DNA of 64,000 bases from Mesorhizobium mediterraneum. GTDB lineage: Bacteria; Pseudomonadota; Alphaproteobacteria; Rhizobiales; Rhizobiaceae. Below the pieces are notes generated by a model. That model was not told the DNA's origin and searched no databases. It saw nothing but the letters and a program-made list of their open reading frames with translations. The stretch spans positions 1-64,000 of the forward strand of contig NZ_NPKI01000017.1 in NCBI RefSeq assembly GCF_002284565.1, written 5' to 3'. Positions within the stretch are counted from its first letter, which is position 1. Each line of letters starts with the position of its first letter. Both the position numbers and the translations under genes were made by a program. This document shows, piece by piece, positions 51,436-59,354 of the stretch.

Positions 51436-51837
51436 TCAGTTCAGATGTTTGGGGGGCCTTATGAGCGCTGTGTATTCGCCAAGCGGCAAAGTGACGGCAA
51501 CGACGGGCGCAAAGCAACGGGAGACAACATGCTCCAAGTCAGGGCAGTCGACCGGCACGGCATTTGCCGGCGCGCAATGGGCTTCACAGCTCTTGTCGGC
51601 GGATTGCTTGGCGCCGTGATGATGCTCCGATGTGTCCGCGTCGTCCGCCGTGGCGCCGTGATCGCCCATATCGTGTGCGGCTGTCTCGGCCTGGAGATGC
51701 ACCCCGGCGTGAAAACCCGTGGCATTGGCTGTGGCGAACAGACCAGGCTGAAGAGCCGACATGACCAGGAACAAAACCGCCAGCATTGCTCGGAGCGGTG
51801 CGTTTCCTAGGATCGTGAATCGACCAAGAGTCCTCAT
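51436..51837 (-). CDS. His/Cys-rich exported protein at operon head
   Basis: The 133-residue product has a signal peptide (AMLAVLFLVMSALQPGLF) and a metal-binding-like mature part. It contains HDMGDHGATADDADTSEHHH followed by SCEAHCAPAN, DCPDLEHVVSRCF. GGAAGGG precedes the ATG at 51837. It is the first gene of the copper operon and parallels the Cys/Met-rich protein at 42455. A CopL-like copper-handling role is an inference. Confidence 0.65.
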   Translation of the reverse strand: MRTLGRFTILGNAPLRAMLAVLFLVMSALQPGLFATANATGFHAGVHLQAETAAHDMGDHGATADDADTSEHHHGAKQSADKSCEAHCAPANAVPVDCPDLEHVVSRCFAPVVAVTLPLGEYTALIRPPKHLN

Positions 51838-51966
51838 CAACCCTTCCGACAATTGTTCGGCTGATTTGTCAAGGCCGCCCTCGACCAGTTTGCTGCAGTG
51901 CAACCAAAAGTGAAGGTTGTTGTAAGGACGGTATTGCTCGAAGCCGCCATGTGCCACCACATTTTT

Positions 51967-51982
51967 CATACATTTTTGTATG
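51967..51982. promoter_or_regulatory. Small palindrome upstream of the copper operon
   Basis: CATACA-TTTT-TGTATG lies 130 bases upstream of the His/Cys-rich protein gene and 54 bases beyond the YqaA-like stop. It may be an operator or a weak terminator; no family assignment is possible. Confidence 0.3.
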
Positions 51983-52035
51983 GCCTGTTTATGGCCCGCG
52001 CAAAAAGCGGCGCTGCGATGTCCGCGATTCCGGTT

Positions 52036-52473
52036 TTACATCAGGTTCAGCACCGCCCCGGCGACGACCAGATAACGCGAAACCTTCGCGAGGGCGACGA
52101 TTGCGACAAAGCTCCATAGCGGCTCGCGCAAGACCCCAGCGACCACGGTCAGCGGGTCGCCGATGATCGGCATCCAGCTTAACAGGAGCGACCATCTACC
52201 GTAACGGCGATACCAGTTCGTTGCGCGGTTGAGCATCGCAGGACGCAGCGGAAACCATGGCCTGTCCCGGAAGCGTTCGATCCCTCGACCAAGCCCCCAG
52301 TTCACCGCCGAGCCCAGGACGTTGCCTATGCTGGCGACACCAACCAGCACTGCGGGCGAGAAGGAACCCGTGGCGAGGAGCCCTGCAAGGGCGGCCTCCG
52401 ACTGCGCCGGAAGGATGGTCGCCGCGGCGAAGGCAACAGCAAATAGGCCGCCGTATACGGCAAACACATCCAT
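52036..52473 (-). CDS. YqaA/DedA-type small membrane protein
   Basis: The 145-residue protein has a SNARE-associated (DedA-like) layout: an N-terminal re-entrant region (ATILPAQSEAALAGLL), GNVLGSAVNWGLGRGIERF, and SWMPIIGDPLTVVAGVLR with the conserved glycine/aspartate segment. Members are involved in membrane homeostasis. It lies 26 bases downstream of the large oxidase fusion and is probably in its operon. Confidence 0.8.
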   Translation of the reverse strand: MDVFAVYGGLFAVAFAAATILPAQSEAALAGLLATGSFSPAVLVGVASIGNVLGSAVNWGLGRGIERFRDRPWFPLRPAMLNRATNWYRRYGRWSLLLSWMPIIGDPLTVVAGVLREPLWSFVAIVALAKVSRYLVVAGAVLNLM

Positions 52474-52499
52474 CTATGTTTTCGCTTTGCGGAAGGGCT

Positions 52500-55067
52500 T
52501 CAGGATTGCACATCGATCACGACCATCAGTCCGCCACCGCCCTTCTCTTCGACATTGTTGTTGGTCGTATGGTGCCCGATATGGCAGTGGATCAGCCATT
52601 TTCCGGGCCGACGTGCCTGCCAGACGACATCGTAGCGTTGCCCTGGTCCGACGTTGACTGTGTCGGCAAGGAAACGCGCCGACTCCGGGATCGTCTCGCC
52701 GTCGCGGGCGACAACTTCGAATGGACCGCCGTGGATGTGCATCGGGTGGATAAACCCATTATTGGTGCCGATGAAGCGTACCTTCAGAGTTTCGCCGACC
52801 TTCATCCTGATCGTGTCCGTCGAAGGATAGGCGCGGCCGTTGATCGTGAAATAATTCGGCTGCCCACCGTCCATCGGCATCGACGGAAAGGTCAGGCCCT
52901 CCCGCATCAGCCATTCCTGAAGCTGAATAACATAGTCGTGGTCTGCCGCAATCTCGTCCTGGGGATTGGCAGGATCGATGATGAGCGCGCCGTAGAGTCC
53001 GAGCGCCTGCTGGCGATCGACATGGTCATGCGAGTGATAGAAGTAGGTCCCTGATTGGCCCGCCGTGAATTCATATCGGTAGCTGCCGCCGGGCGGGATG
53101 GGCTCCTGCGTGATCTCGGCCGGGCCATCCATTTCGTTCGGCAGGATCAATCCATGCCAGTGCAGGGTCGTGCTCTCCGGCAGGCGGTTCGTGACGTTGA
53201 TGCGCACGCGGTCGCCTTGCCGGATATGCAGCCGCGGGCCCGGAACCTGACCGTTGATCGCATAGGCATCGACTTTCACGTCAGGCAGGATCGCCCAGCG
53301 GATGACCGACGTTTCAAGGTCGAACACCTTCACCCCGTTCTCCATCCTGGCTTGCAGTTCCCGGTCGCCGCGTACCTCCAGGCCATGACTGGCCGTGACC
53401 AGGCGAGGATGCACGGCGGCCATGTCGAGCATCGCTGCAGCCGGCGTGTCGCGGTCCATAACCATACCCGGCGGCATGATAGCGCCGCCGACGTCTCGCG
53501 CGCTGAGGGTGAGGTTTACCCAATTGGCCGGAGCGATCATGCCGAGCGCCAGCGCAAGCACGGACACGCCGCCGAAGGCCGCGAGTTGCGGGACGGTTGC
53601 ATCCGGTTCCATCCCGTGACCGCCATGCGGACCACGCGACCCGCCTCCCCCATTGCCATGGGCTGAGCCGTGGCCGGATCGAGATCCCTGCCGACGGACC
53701 CTGTGCCCAGCTTCATGCTGATGCGCCTGCATGCCGACGCCGTGGCCAAAGACCATCTCGCCTCCATGCCACCCCGTGAATGCCAACAGGGCGACGACTG
53801 CTGCGGACATTGAGAGACCCCAAGGCAGCACGGTATCGGCCTCACCCACTGAATTTCGCAACCACAGGCTGGCTGCTCCTATCGCCAGAACCGCGACGTT
53901 TCCGACGAGATGATAGCGTGCGTGGTAGAGCGCGCGAATCTCGGCGTTTGCCAAAAAGTCGGCCAGACCCGCGGTAGCAGCGACGGCGCCGGTCACGACG
54001 CCGCCGGCAATCAGCCATGTGGCTGCGCTCGCCGTTGCCGGCGAAGCCGTAAGCCAATAGGCGATGTCGGCAAGCAGTGCCGCCATGAAAAATCCGATCG
54101 GAAGCGGCACGAGCATAGGATGAAGCGGATGACGGCCGATCCTCGCAAAGGCAGCGATGCCCGCTCCCCCATGCGTCGATCTGTGGCCGGATCCATGATG
54201 GCCAACCCCTGGATTGCCGCCCGCGCCGCCATGTCCAGGGTTAGCGTGTTCGTCAACGCGCGCGTGAGCGCTGTGGCTTGGTCGATCTCCCGTCGGTTCA
54301 GGCTCGCGCTTTTCCTCGTGGTGACGGTGCCCCGCTACCCCGGCTTCCGCGCCGCTATGCGCGTGCTCGCGCCTGCCTTCCCTCGCCTTGTCGAATTCCG
54401 GTTTGCGTTCGGTCATCAGCCCATGCTTCAGGCCACGGGCCACCATCCATACGTTGGCAGGATATGCAGTGATGAATCCAACAATCACGCCAAACGACAT
54501 CACGCCCCAGAACAGGAGCTCGGTCGGTTCCATGGCCCGCATGTCGCTGCCCATCATCAGGAAGCTCATGACCGGCGCCATGCCCGCCATCATGAAATTC
54601 ATGCTGATGAACTCTGGCATGAAGCTCTTGCGGACATTCTCCCAATAGGTGCCGCCCATCATCGATTTCATGAACAGCGACTGGAAGATAAACAGGCCGA
54701 ACGCGAACCCGGCAACATACTCAACGATGAGGTCGATCCACATCGGCAGCCCGAGAGCGGCGGTGATTGCTGCCGCGAGGATGATGCCGGTGGCGTCTCC
54801 GGCGACGCAGTGGATCGTCGAGCCGACGCCTTGCTTCCAGAGCGGCTTGGTGAACGCCTCGTGTTCGCCCGGCCGAGGCTCCTTGTCGGCCAGCACGTAA
54901 ATCAGCAACCCCAGCGGCCCCATATAGAGCGTGACCAGGATGAAGCCCCATTTCATTACCACGGGCTCGGGATTGTTGCGGAACTGATCCCACGCCACGT
55001 AAGCCGTGCTGAGGGCCGCTAGAACGAACCAGACTGCAAGAAAGTAGTCGACGGGCTGTACGAACAC
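52500..55067 (-). CDS. DUF4396-DUF2231-multicopper oxidase fusion protein
   Basis: The 855-residue protein joins three modules. Residues 1-215 are a DUF4396 membrane domain with several segments, a conserved STIHCVAGDATGII helix and methionine-rich FMMAGMAPVMSFLMM. A His/Gly linker (230-305) follows, then a DUF2231-like membrane domain (310-445; GRHPLHPMLVPLPIGFF), a second Gly/His linker (445-490) and a two-domain multicopper oxidase (575-855). Its copper motifs are HWHG at 636, HSHDH at 678, HPMHIHG at 774 and HCHIGHH at 827. The axial type 1 position is Asn838. GTG start with CAGGAG; the CueR-type promoter lies 132 bases upstream. Confidence 0.85.
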   Translation of the reverse strand: MFVQPVDYFLAVWFVLAALSTAYVAWDQFRNNPEPVVMKWGFILVTLYMGPLGLLIYVLADKEPRPGEHEAFTKPLWKQGVGSTIHCVAGDATGIILAAAITAALGLPMWIDLIVEYVAGFAFGLFIFQSLFMKSMMGGTYWENVRKSFMPEFISMNFMMAGMAPVMSFLMMGSDMRAMEPTELLFWGVMSFGVIVGFITAYPANVWMVARGLKHGLMTERKPEFDKAREGRREHAHSGAEAGVAGHRHHEEKREPEPTGDRPSHSAHARVDEHANPGHGGAGGNPGVGHHGSGHRSTHGGAGIAAFARIGRHPLHPMLVPLPIGFFMAALLADIAYWLTASPATASAATWLIAGGVVTGAVAATAGLADFLANAEIRALYHARYHLVGNVAVLAIGAASLWLRNSVGEADTVLPWGLSMSAAVVALLAFTGWHGGEMVFGHGVGMQAHQHEAGHRVRRQGSRSGHGSAHGNGGGGSRGPHGGHGMEPDATVPQLAAFGGVSVLALALGMIAPANWVNLTLSARDVGGAIMPPGMVMDRDTPAAAMLDMAAVHPRLVTASHGLEVRGDRELQARMENGVKVFDLETSVIRWAILPDVKVDAYAINGQVPGPRLHIRQGDRVRINVTNRLPESTTLHWHGLILPNEMDGPAEITQEPIPPGGSYRYEFTAGQSGTYFYHSHDHVDRQQALGLYGALIIDPANPQDEIAADHDYVIQLQEWLMREGLTFPSMPMDGGQPNYFTINGRAYPSTDTIRMKVGETLKVRFIGTNNGFIHPMHIHGGPFEVVARDGETIPESARFLADTVNVGPGQRYDVVWQARRPGKWLIHCHIGHHTTNNNVEEKGGGGLMVVIDVQS

Positions 55068-55198
55068 TGCAGAACTCCTGTCGGTTTTCTCTCCACTGAC
55101 CTTAGAGCGACGGACTGTTTCGTCCGCCCCCTTGAACGCGCCGCGTCGCAGGCCCTTCCCCTAGAAACTCCCGGAGATGGTGCTGGCGGCGAAACCAT

Positions 55199-55229
55199 TC
55201 GATAAGCCTTCCAGTTGCTGGAAGGTCAA
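55199..55229 (-). promoter_or_regulatory. CueR-type copper-responsive promoter
   Basis: On the minus strand a -35 TTGACC (55229-55224) and a -10 TATCGA (55204-55199) are separated by 19 bases, the long spacer typical of MerR-family promoters. The spacer holds the palindrome CTTCCAGCAACTGGAAG, closely matching the CueR site of E. coli copA. It points at the oxidase fusion, 132 bases downstream. No cueR gene is in the window. Confidence 0.85.
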
Positions 55230-55346
55230 GAGTTGCCGTCCAGCCATGGCCGATCCGTCGTTTCCAAGAAAGTCACGGAGAATGAGTTCCATGGGCGTTC
55301 TCTGCTGCTTGACTCTCCGCTTTTTTCGCGGCACCTTCGATTAATA

Positions 55347-55355
55347 GGTCAGACC
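55347..55355. promoter_or_regulatory. Predicted FadR/GntR-family operator
   Basis: GGTCAGACC is a perfect dyad in the context TAGGTCAGACCAA, matching the TGGTCnGACCA-type sites of FCD-domain GntR regulators. It lies 56 bases before the gntR gene, suggesting autoregulation. Confidence 0.6.
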
Positions 55356-55410
55356 AATTTACCGATCCGGGACCAGCCCGATGATTCTGTTGAAGTAGAA
55401 CTGGGTGAGA

Positions 55411-56130
55411 ATGCCGATCCAGGCCGTTGAACCGCGTCGACTTTACCGACAGATCGCCGATCAGCTCAGGCAACTGATCGACGCGGGCGAGTTCGTAGTC
55501 GGCGATCGCCTGCCGACTGAGCGCGAACTGGCCGATCAGCTTGGCATCTCCCGCCCGACCGTCCGTGAAGCGCTGATCGCGCTCGAGGTCGAGGGGCGCA
55601 TACGCATTCGCGTCGGCTCCGGCATCTACGTCACCGACCGGCCGCGTGCCGAGGTTTTGACTGCAGAGATGGATGAAGGCCCGTTCGAGCTGTTGCGGGC
55701 ACGCGAGTTCATCGAAGGGGCGATCGCCGCCGAAGCCGCCCTCCATGTTCGGCCGATCGACATCGAACATATGGACGACGTGTTGCGCCGGATGGAGGAC
55801 ATACCTCACCCGACCAAGACGACGATCGCGCTCGACCGCGAGTTCCATACGATGGTGGCGGGCATTCTCGGAAACGCCGTCCTGGTGCGCTGCATCGGCG
55901 AGCTTTTCGACCAGCGCATGAACCCATATTTCGAACGCCTGTCGAGTTATTTCGAGAACAGGGATTCCTGGCGGGCCGCCGCGGAGGAGCATCGCGCGGT
56001 GCGGGACGCGATCGCGGCGCGCGAGCCCGAACGGGCGAAGGCCGCCATGCAGGAACATCTGCGTCAGTCGCAACTGAGATTCTCACGCAATTTCGGTGAG
56101 AAATCCGTGGCCAGGGAGGTCGCGGAATAG
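55411..56130 (+). CDS. GntR family regulator, FadR (FCD) subfamily
   Basis: The 239-residue regulator has an N-terminal winged helix (LYRQIADQLRQLIDAGEFVVGDRLPTERELADQLGISRPTVREALIALE, split by position) and an all-helical FCD domain. Metal-site residues are apparent in REFHTMVAGILGN and the late EEHRAV helix. Such regulators sense sugar acids or other carboxylates. It is followed in the same direction by a TRAP transporter and an L-idonate-type dehydrogenase, its likely targets. GTG at 55405 is an alternative start. Confidence 0.85.
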   Translation: MPIQAVEPRRLYRQIADQLRQLIDAGEFVVGDRLPTERELADQLGISRPTVREALIALEVEGRIRIRVGSGIYVTDRPRAEVLTAEMDEGPFELLRAREFIEGAIAAEAALHVRPIDIEHMDDVLRRMEDIPHPTKTTIALDREFHTMVAGILGNAVLVRCIGELFDQRMNPYFERLSSYFENRDSWRAAAEEHRAVRDAIAAREPERAKAAMQEHLRQSQLRFSRNFGEKSVAREVAE

Positions 56131-56176
56131 AGCATCGGACCCAAAAGCAGGAATCGGTTTTGGGAAATCCGATGCT
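56131..56176. repeat. Rhizobiales intergenic palindrome
   Basis: AGCATCGGA at the start pairs exactly with TCCGATGCT at the end, and an inner CCAAAA pairs with TTTTGG. I recognise this type as a frequent intergenic hairpin in Rhizobiales genomes. It begins right after the gntR stop. A decayed partial form follows dctP at about 57226-57250. Confidence 0.75.
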
Positions 56177-56251
56177 CAACTAAAATATCTAGCAGTCGGC
56201 CGGGGGGAGATCCGGTCGGAGCAGTCAAATCCAACCTCAGGGAGGAACACA

Positions 56252-57226
56252 ATGCTGAGAAAATACGCAGTTCTACTCGGTGCGATCGCAGCGATCGCTA
56301 TGCCTTTGGCTTCGGCCTCGGCGCAGACAGCTCTGAAATGGGCCCACGTGTATGAGACGTCGGAGCCCTTCCATACCGAGTCCGTGTGGGCAGCGGAGGA
56401 GATTAAGAAGCGCACTCAGGGCCGCTACACCGTCGACGTCTATCCGGCCTCGCAGCTCGGCAAGGAAGCAGACATAAACCAGGGCCTGACGCTCGGCACG
56501 GTCGATATCATCATCTCCGGGTCGAGCTTCGCGGCGCGCGAATATCCGCCGATCGGCGTCACCTATTTCCCCTACATCTTCCGCGACGCCGACCATCTGC
56601 TGAAATACACCAAAAGCGACGTCTACAAGGCGTTGACCAAGGGCTACGAGGAAAAGTCCGGCCATCACATAACGGCCACCACCTATTATGGCACCCGGCA
56701 GACCACCTCAAACCGGCCGATCGCCAAATGCGCCGACATGCAAGGTCTGAAGATGCGCGTCCCCGACGTGCCGGCCTATCTCGCCATGCCGCGTGCCTGC
56801 GGCGCCAACACCGCGCCGATCGCTTTCGCCGAGGTGTATCTGGCCCTGCAGAACGGCACAGTCGAGGCTCAGGAGAACCCGCTGACCACCATCGAGGCGA
56901 AGAAATTCTACGAGGTGCAGAAGCACATCGTGCTCACCGGACACATCGTCGATCACCTCAACACGATCGTATCGCAGTCGCGCTGGGCCTCGCTTTCCGA
57001 CGAGGACAAGCAGATCTTCACGGAGGTGATGCAGGAGGCGGCCGCCCGTGCCACGGCAAAGATCGTCGCGCGCGAAAAGGAACTGGTGCAGGTGTTCAAG
57101 GATCGCGGCATCACCGTGACCGACATCGACCGTGCCGATTTTGAGAAGAATGTGCTTGAGAAGGTCACGTTCGAGGAGTTTGGCTACAACAAGGCCGATT
57201 GGGAAGCGATCCGCGCGATCAAGTAG
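56252..57226 (+). CDS. dctP: TRAP transporter substrate-binding protein DctP
   Basis: The 324-residue periplasmic protein has a signal peptide (1-25) and the DctP layout. The carboxylate-clamping arginine lies in GLKMRVPDVPAYL, and PIAFAEVYLALQNGTVEAQENPLTTI follows. It delivers an organic acid to the DctQM permease. GGAGG stands 6 bases before the ATG at 56252. The adjacent L-idonate-type dehydrogenase suggests a sugar acid ligand, not a C4-dicarboxylate. Confidence 0.9.
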   Translation: MLRKYAVLLGAIAAIAMPLASASAQTALKWAHVYETSEPFHTESVWAAEEIKKRTQGRYTVDVYPASQLGKEADINQGLTLGTVDIIISGSSFAAREYPPIGVTYFPYIFRDADHLLKYTKSDVYKALTKGYEEKSGHHITATTYYGTRQTTSNRPIAKCADMQGLKMRVPDVPAYLAMPRACGANTAPIAFAEVYLALQNGTVEAQENPLTTIEAKKFYEVQKHIVLTGHIVDHLNTIVSQSRWASLSDEDKQIFTEVMQEAAARATAKIVAREKELVQVFKDRGITVTDIDRADFEKNVLEKVTFEEFGYNKADWEAIRAIK

Positions 57227-57371
57227 AGTATCGGGAAAATCAGGTGCTCAGACAAGGGGATAGAGCGGCAACCGGATTCGCCGCTTTAACCTGCCCGCCC
57301 GTCCGGCCCCACGTTGCGCCGGACGGCCTTTCCAACCCTTGACGACTCACCAGCTTCGGGAGCCCGCGCCA

Positions 57372-57944
57372 ATGGCCGAGGAACACCATGCCGAGATCAC
57401 TGTCGAAGAGATCGCCCACGCTTTCGAGGAGGTGCCGGTACACATTGACCTGTCGGACCACGGCATCGAGGACTGGATCACGCTCGCCGTGTTCTGGGGC
57501 ATGGTCGTCTGTGTCTTCCTGCAGTTCTTCACCCGCTATGCGCTGAACAACAGCCTTGCCTGGACCGAGGAGATCGCCATCAACGCGCTGGTCGTCGTCG
57601 TTTTTCTCGGCGCCGCCATGTGCGTGCGCGTCTCGCGTCACATCCATGTCGATGTACTCTACCATTACCTGCCGGAGCGTGTCGGCCGCTGGCTGGCACT
57701 CGCTGTCGACGTCATTCGTGTCGTCTTCTTCGCCTACGGAACCTGGCTGATGTGGCGCTACGTCTCGATCGTGGCGCACGAACGCATGGTCACCGTCAAC
57801 CTGCCGCGCCGCTGGTTCTTCTACGCCGTCCTGGCAGGCTTCGCGCTGATGTTCGTGCGCTCGATCCAGGTCTTTGTCGGCAACTACAGGCGCGGCTATT
57901 CGGTTCTTGAGCGCCCGGGTGCGTTCGAAACGGCGGGAGACTGA
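57372..57944 (+). CDS. dctQ: TRAP transporter small permease DctQ
   Basis: The 190-residue protein has a longer cytoplasmic N-terminus than usual and four membrane segments: about 36-55, 62-82, 103-122 and 137-160. The DctQ-type pattern RYALNNSLAWTEEIAINALVVVVFLGAA lies between the first two. It forms the permease with DctM, whose gene begins 3 bases later. The ATG at 57372 is preceded by GGGAG; a TTG at 57339 is less likely. Confidence 0.85.
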   Translation: MAEEHHAEITVEEIAHAFEEVPVHIDLSDHGIEDWITLAVFWGMVVCVFLQFFTRYALNNSLAWTEEIAINALVVVVFLGAAMCVRVSRHIHVDVLYHYLPERVGRWLALAVDVIRVVFFAYGTWLMWRYVSIVAHERMVTVNLPRRWFFYAVLAGFALMFVRSIQVFVGNYRRGYSVLERPGAFETAGD

Positions 57945-57947
57945 GCG

Positions 57948-59354
57948 ATGCTGCTTTTGGTCGGAGGCTTTCTTGTCCTAATGCTGATTGGCGTGCCGGT
58001 AGCCGTGTCGATGGCGACTGCCTCGGTGCTCTACCTCGTGCTCTATGGCGTCGCGCCCGACATCATTGCGGCCCAGCGCATGATTGCCGGGGTGGAGAGC
58101 TTTCCGCTGCTCGCCGTTCCCTTCTTCATCCTTGCCGGCAATCTCATGAATATTGCGGGCGTCACCGGGCGCATCTACGCCTTCGCCCTTGCCCTGGTCG
58201 GCTGGATGAAGGGCGGCCTGGCGCAGGTCAACATCATCGGATCGGTGATCTTTTCTGGCATGTCGGGCACCGCGCTCGCCGACGCCGCCGGCATCGGCAC
58301 GATCGAGATCAAGGCGATGAAGGATCACGGCTATCCGATCGAGGCGGCCGTCGGGGTCACCGCAGCATCGGCCACGCTCGGGCCGATCTTCCCGCCGTCG
58401 CTGCCCTTCGTCATCTACGGCATGATGGCGAATGTCTCGATCGGCGCGCTGTTCATGGCCGGCATCTTGCCCGGTGTGGTGATGACCGTGCTGATGATGG
58501 TGACGGTCGCCATCTTCGCTTACAGGCGCGGCTGGGGCTCCGACACGTCGTTCGAGCTTGGACGGCTCGCCGAAGCTGCCGGCGAGGTGCTGGTGGTGGC
58601 TGCCTTCCCGCTCGCCTGCTATCTGCTGGTGCAGCTTGGCCTGTCCATCAATGTCGCGGTCGGCATCGCGCTGCTGGTGCTGATTGCGGCCGACTGGTAT
58701 TTCAATTTCTCCGCGGTCATGGCGCTGATGACGCCGGTAATCCTGATCGGCGGCATGACGATGGGCTGGTTCACGCCGACCGAGGCGGCGATGGCCGCCG
58801 TGATCTGGTCGCTTTTCCTCGGGTTGGTGCGCTACCGCACGATGACGCTGCGCACGCTGGCAAAGGCCAGCTTCGACACGATCGAGACGACGGCCTCCGT
58901 GCTCTTCATCGTCACGGCCGCCTCGATATTCGCCTGGCTGCTCACCGTCAGCCAAGCGGCACAGCTATTCTCGACCTTCATCTTCGCGCTGACCGACAAC
59001 AAGTGGGTCTTCCTCATCCTGGTGAACGTCCTGATGTTGGTGGTCGGCTGCTTCCTCGATACGATCGCGGCGATCACCATTCTCGTGCCCATCCTGTTGC
59101 CGGTGGCCGCCGTGTACGGCATCAACCCGGTGCATTTCGGCCTGATCATGACGCTTAATCTGATGATTGGTCTCCTCCATCCGCCGCTCGGCATGGTGCT
59201 GTTCGTCCTCTCGCGGGTCGCCAAGCTGTCGGTCGAGCGCACGACCATGGCAATTCTGCCCTGGCTCGTTCCGTTGATCGTTGCGCTGATCCTGATCACC
59301 TTCATCCCCGCCATCACGCTGTGGCTACCGACGCAAATGGGACTGATCCGATGA
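57948..59354 (+). CDS. dctM: TRAP transporter large permease DctM
   Basis: The 468-residue membrane protein has about twelve to fourteen segments. Family motifs include SGTALADAAGIGTIEIKAM in the first half, GWFTPTEAAMAAVIW centrally and GCFLDTIAAITILVPILLPV in the second half. These form the sodium-coupled transport path. Its stop overlaps the dehydrogenase start (ATGA), so the TRAP genes and the enzyme are one operon. Confidence 0.9.
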   Translation: MLLLVGGFLVLMLIGVPVAVSMATASVLYLVLYGVAPDIIAAQRMIAGVESFPLLAVPFFILAGNLMNIAGVTGRIYAFALALVGWMKGGLAQVNIIGSVIFSGMSGTALADAAGIGTIEIKAMKDHGYPIEAAVGVTAASATLGPIFPPSLPFVIYGMMANVSIGALFMAGILPGVVMTVLMMVTVAIFAYRRGWGSDTSFELGRLAEAAGEVLVVAAFPLACYLLVQLGLSINVAVGIALLVLIAADWYFNFSAVMALMTPVILIGGMTMGWFTPTEAAMAAVIWSLFLGLVRYRTMTLRTLAKASFDTIETTASVLFIVTAASIFAWLLTVSQAAQLFSTFIFALTDNKWVFLILVNVLMLVVGCFLDTIAAITILVPILLPVAAVYGINPVHFGLIMTLNLMIGLLHPPLGMVLFVLSRVAKLSVERTTMAILPWLVPLIVALILITFIPAITLWLPTQMGLIR

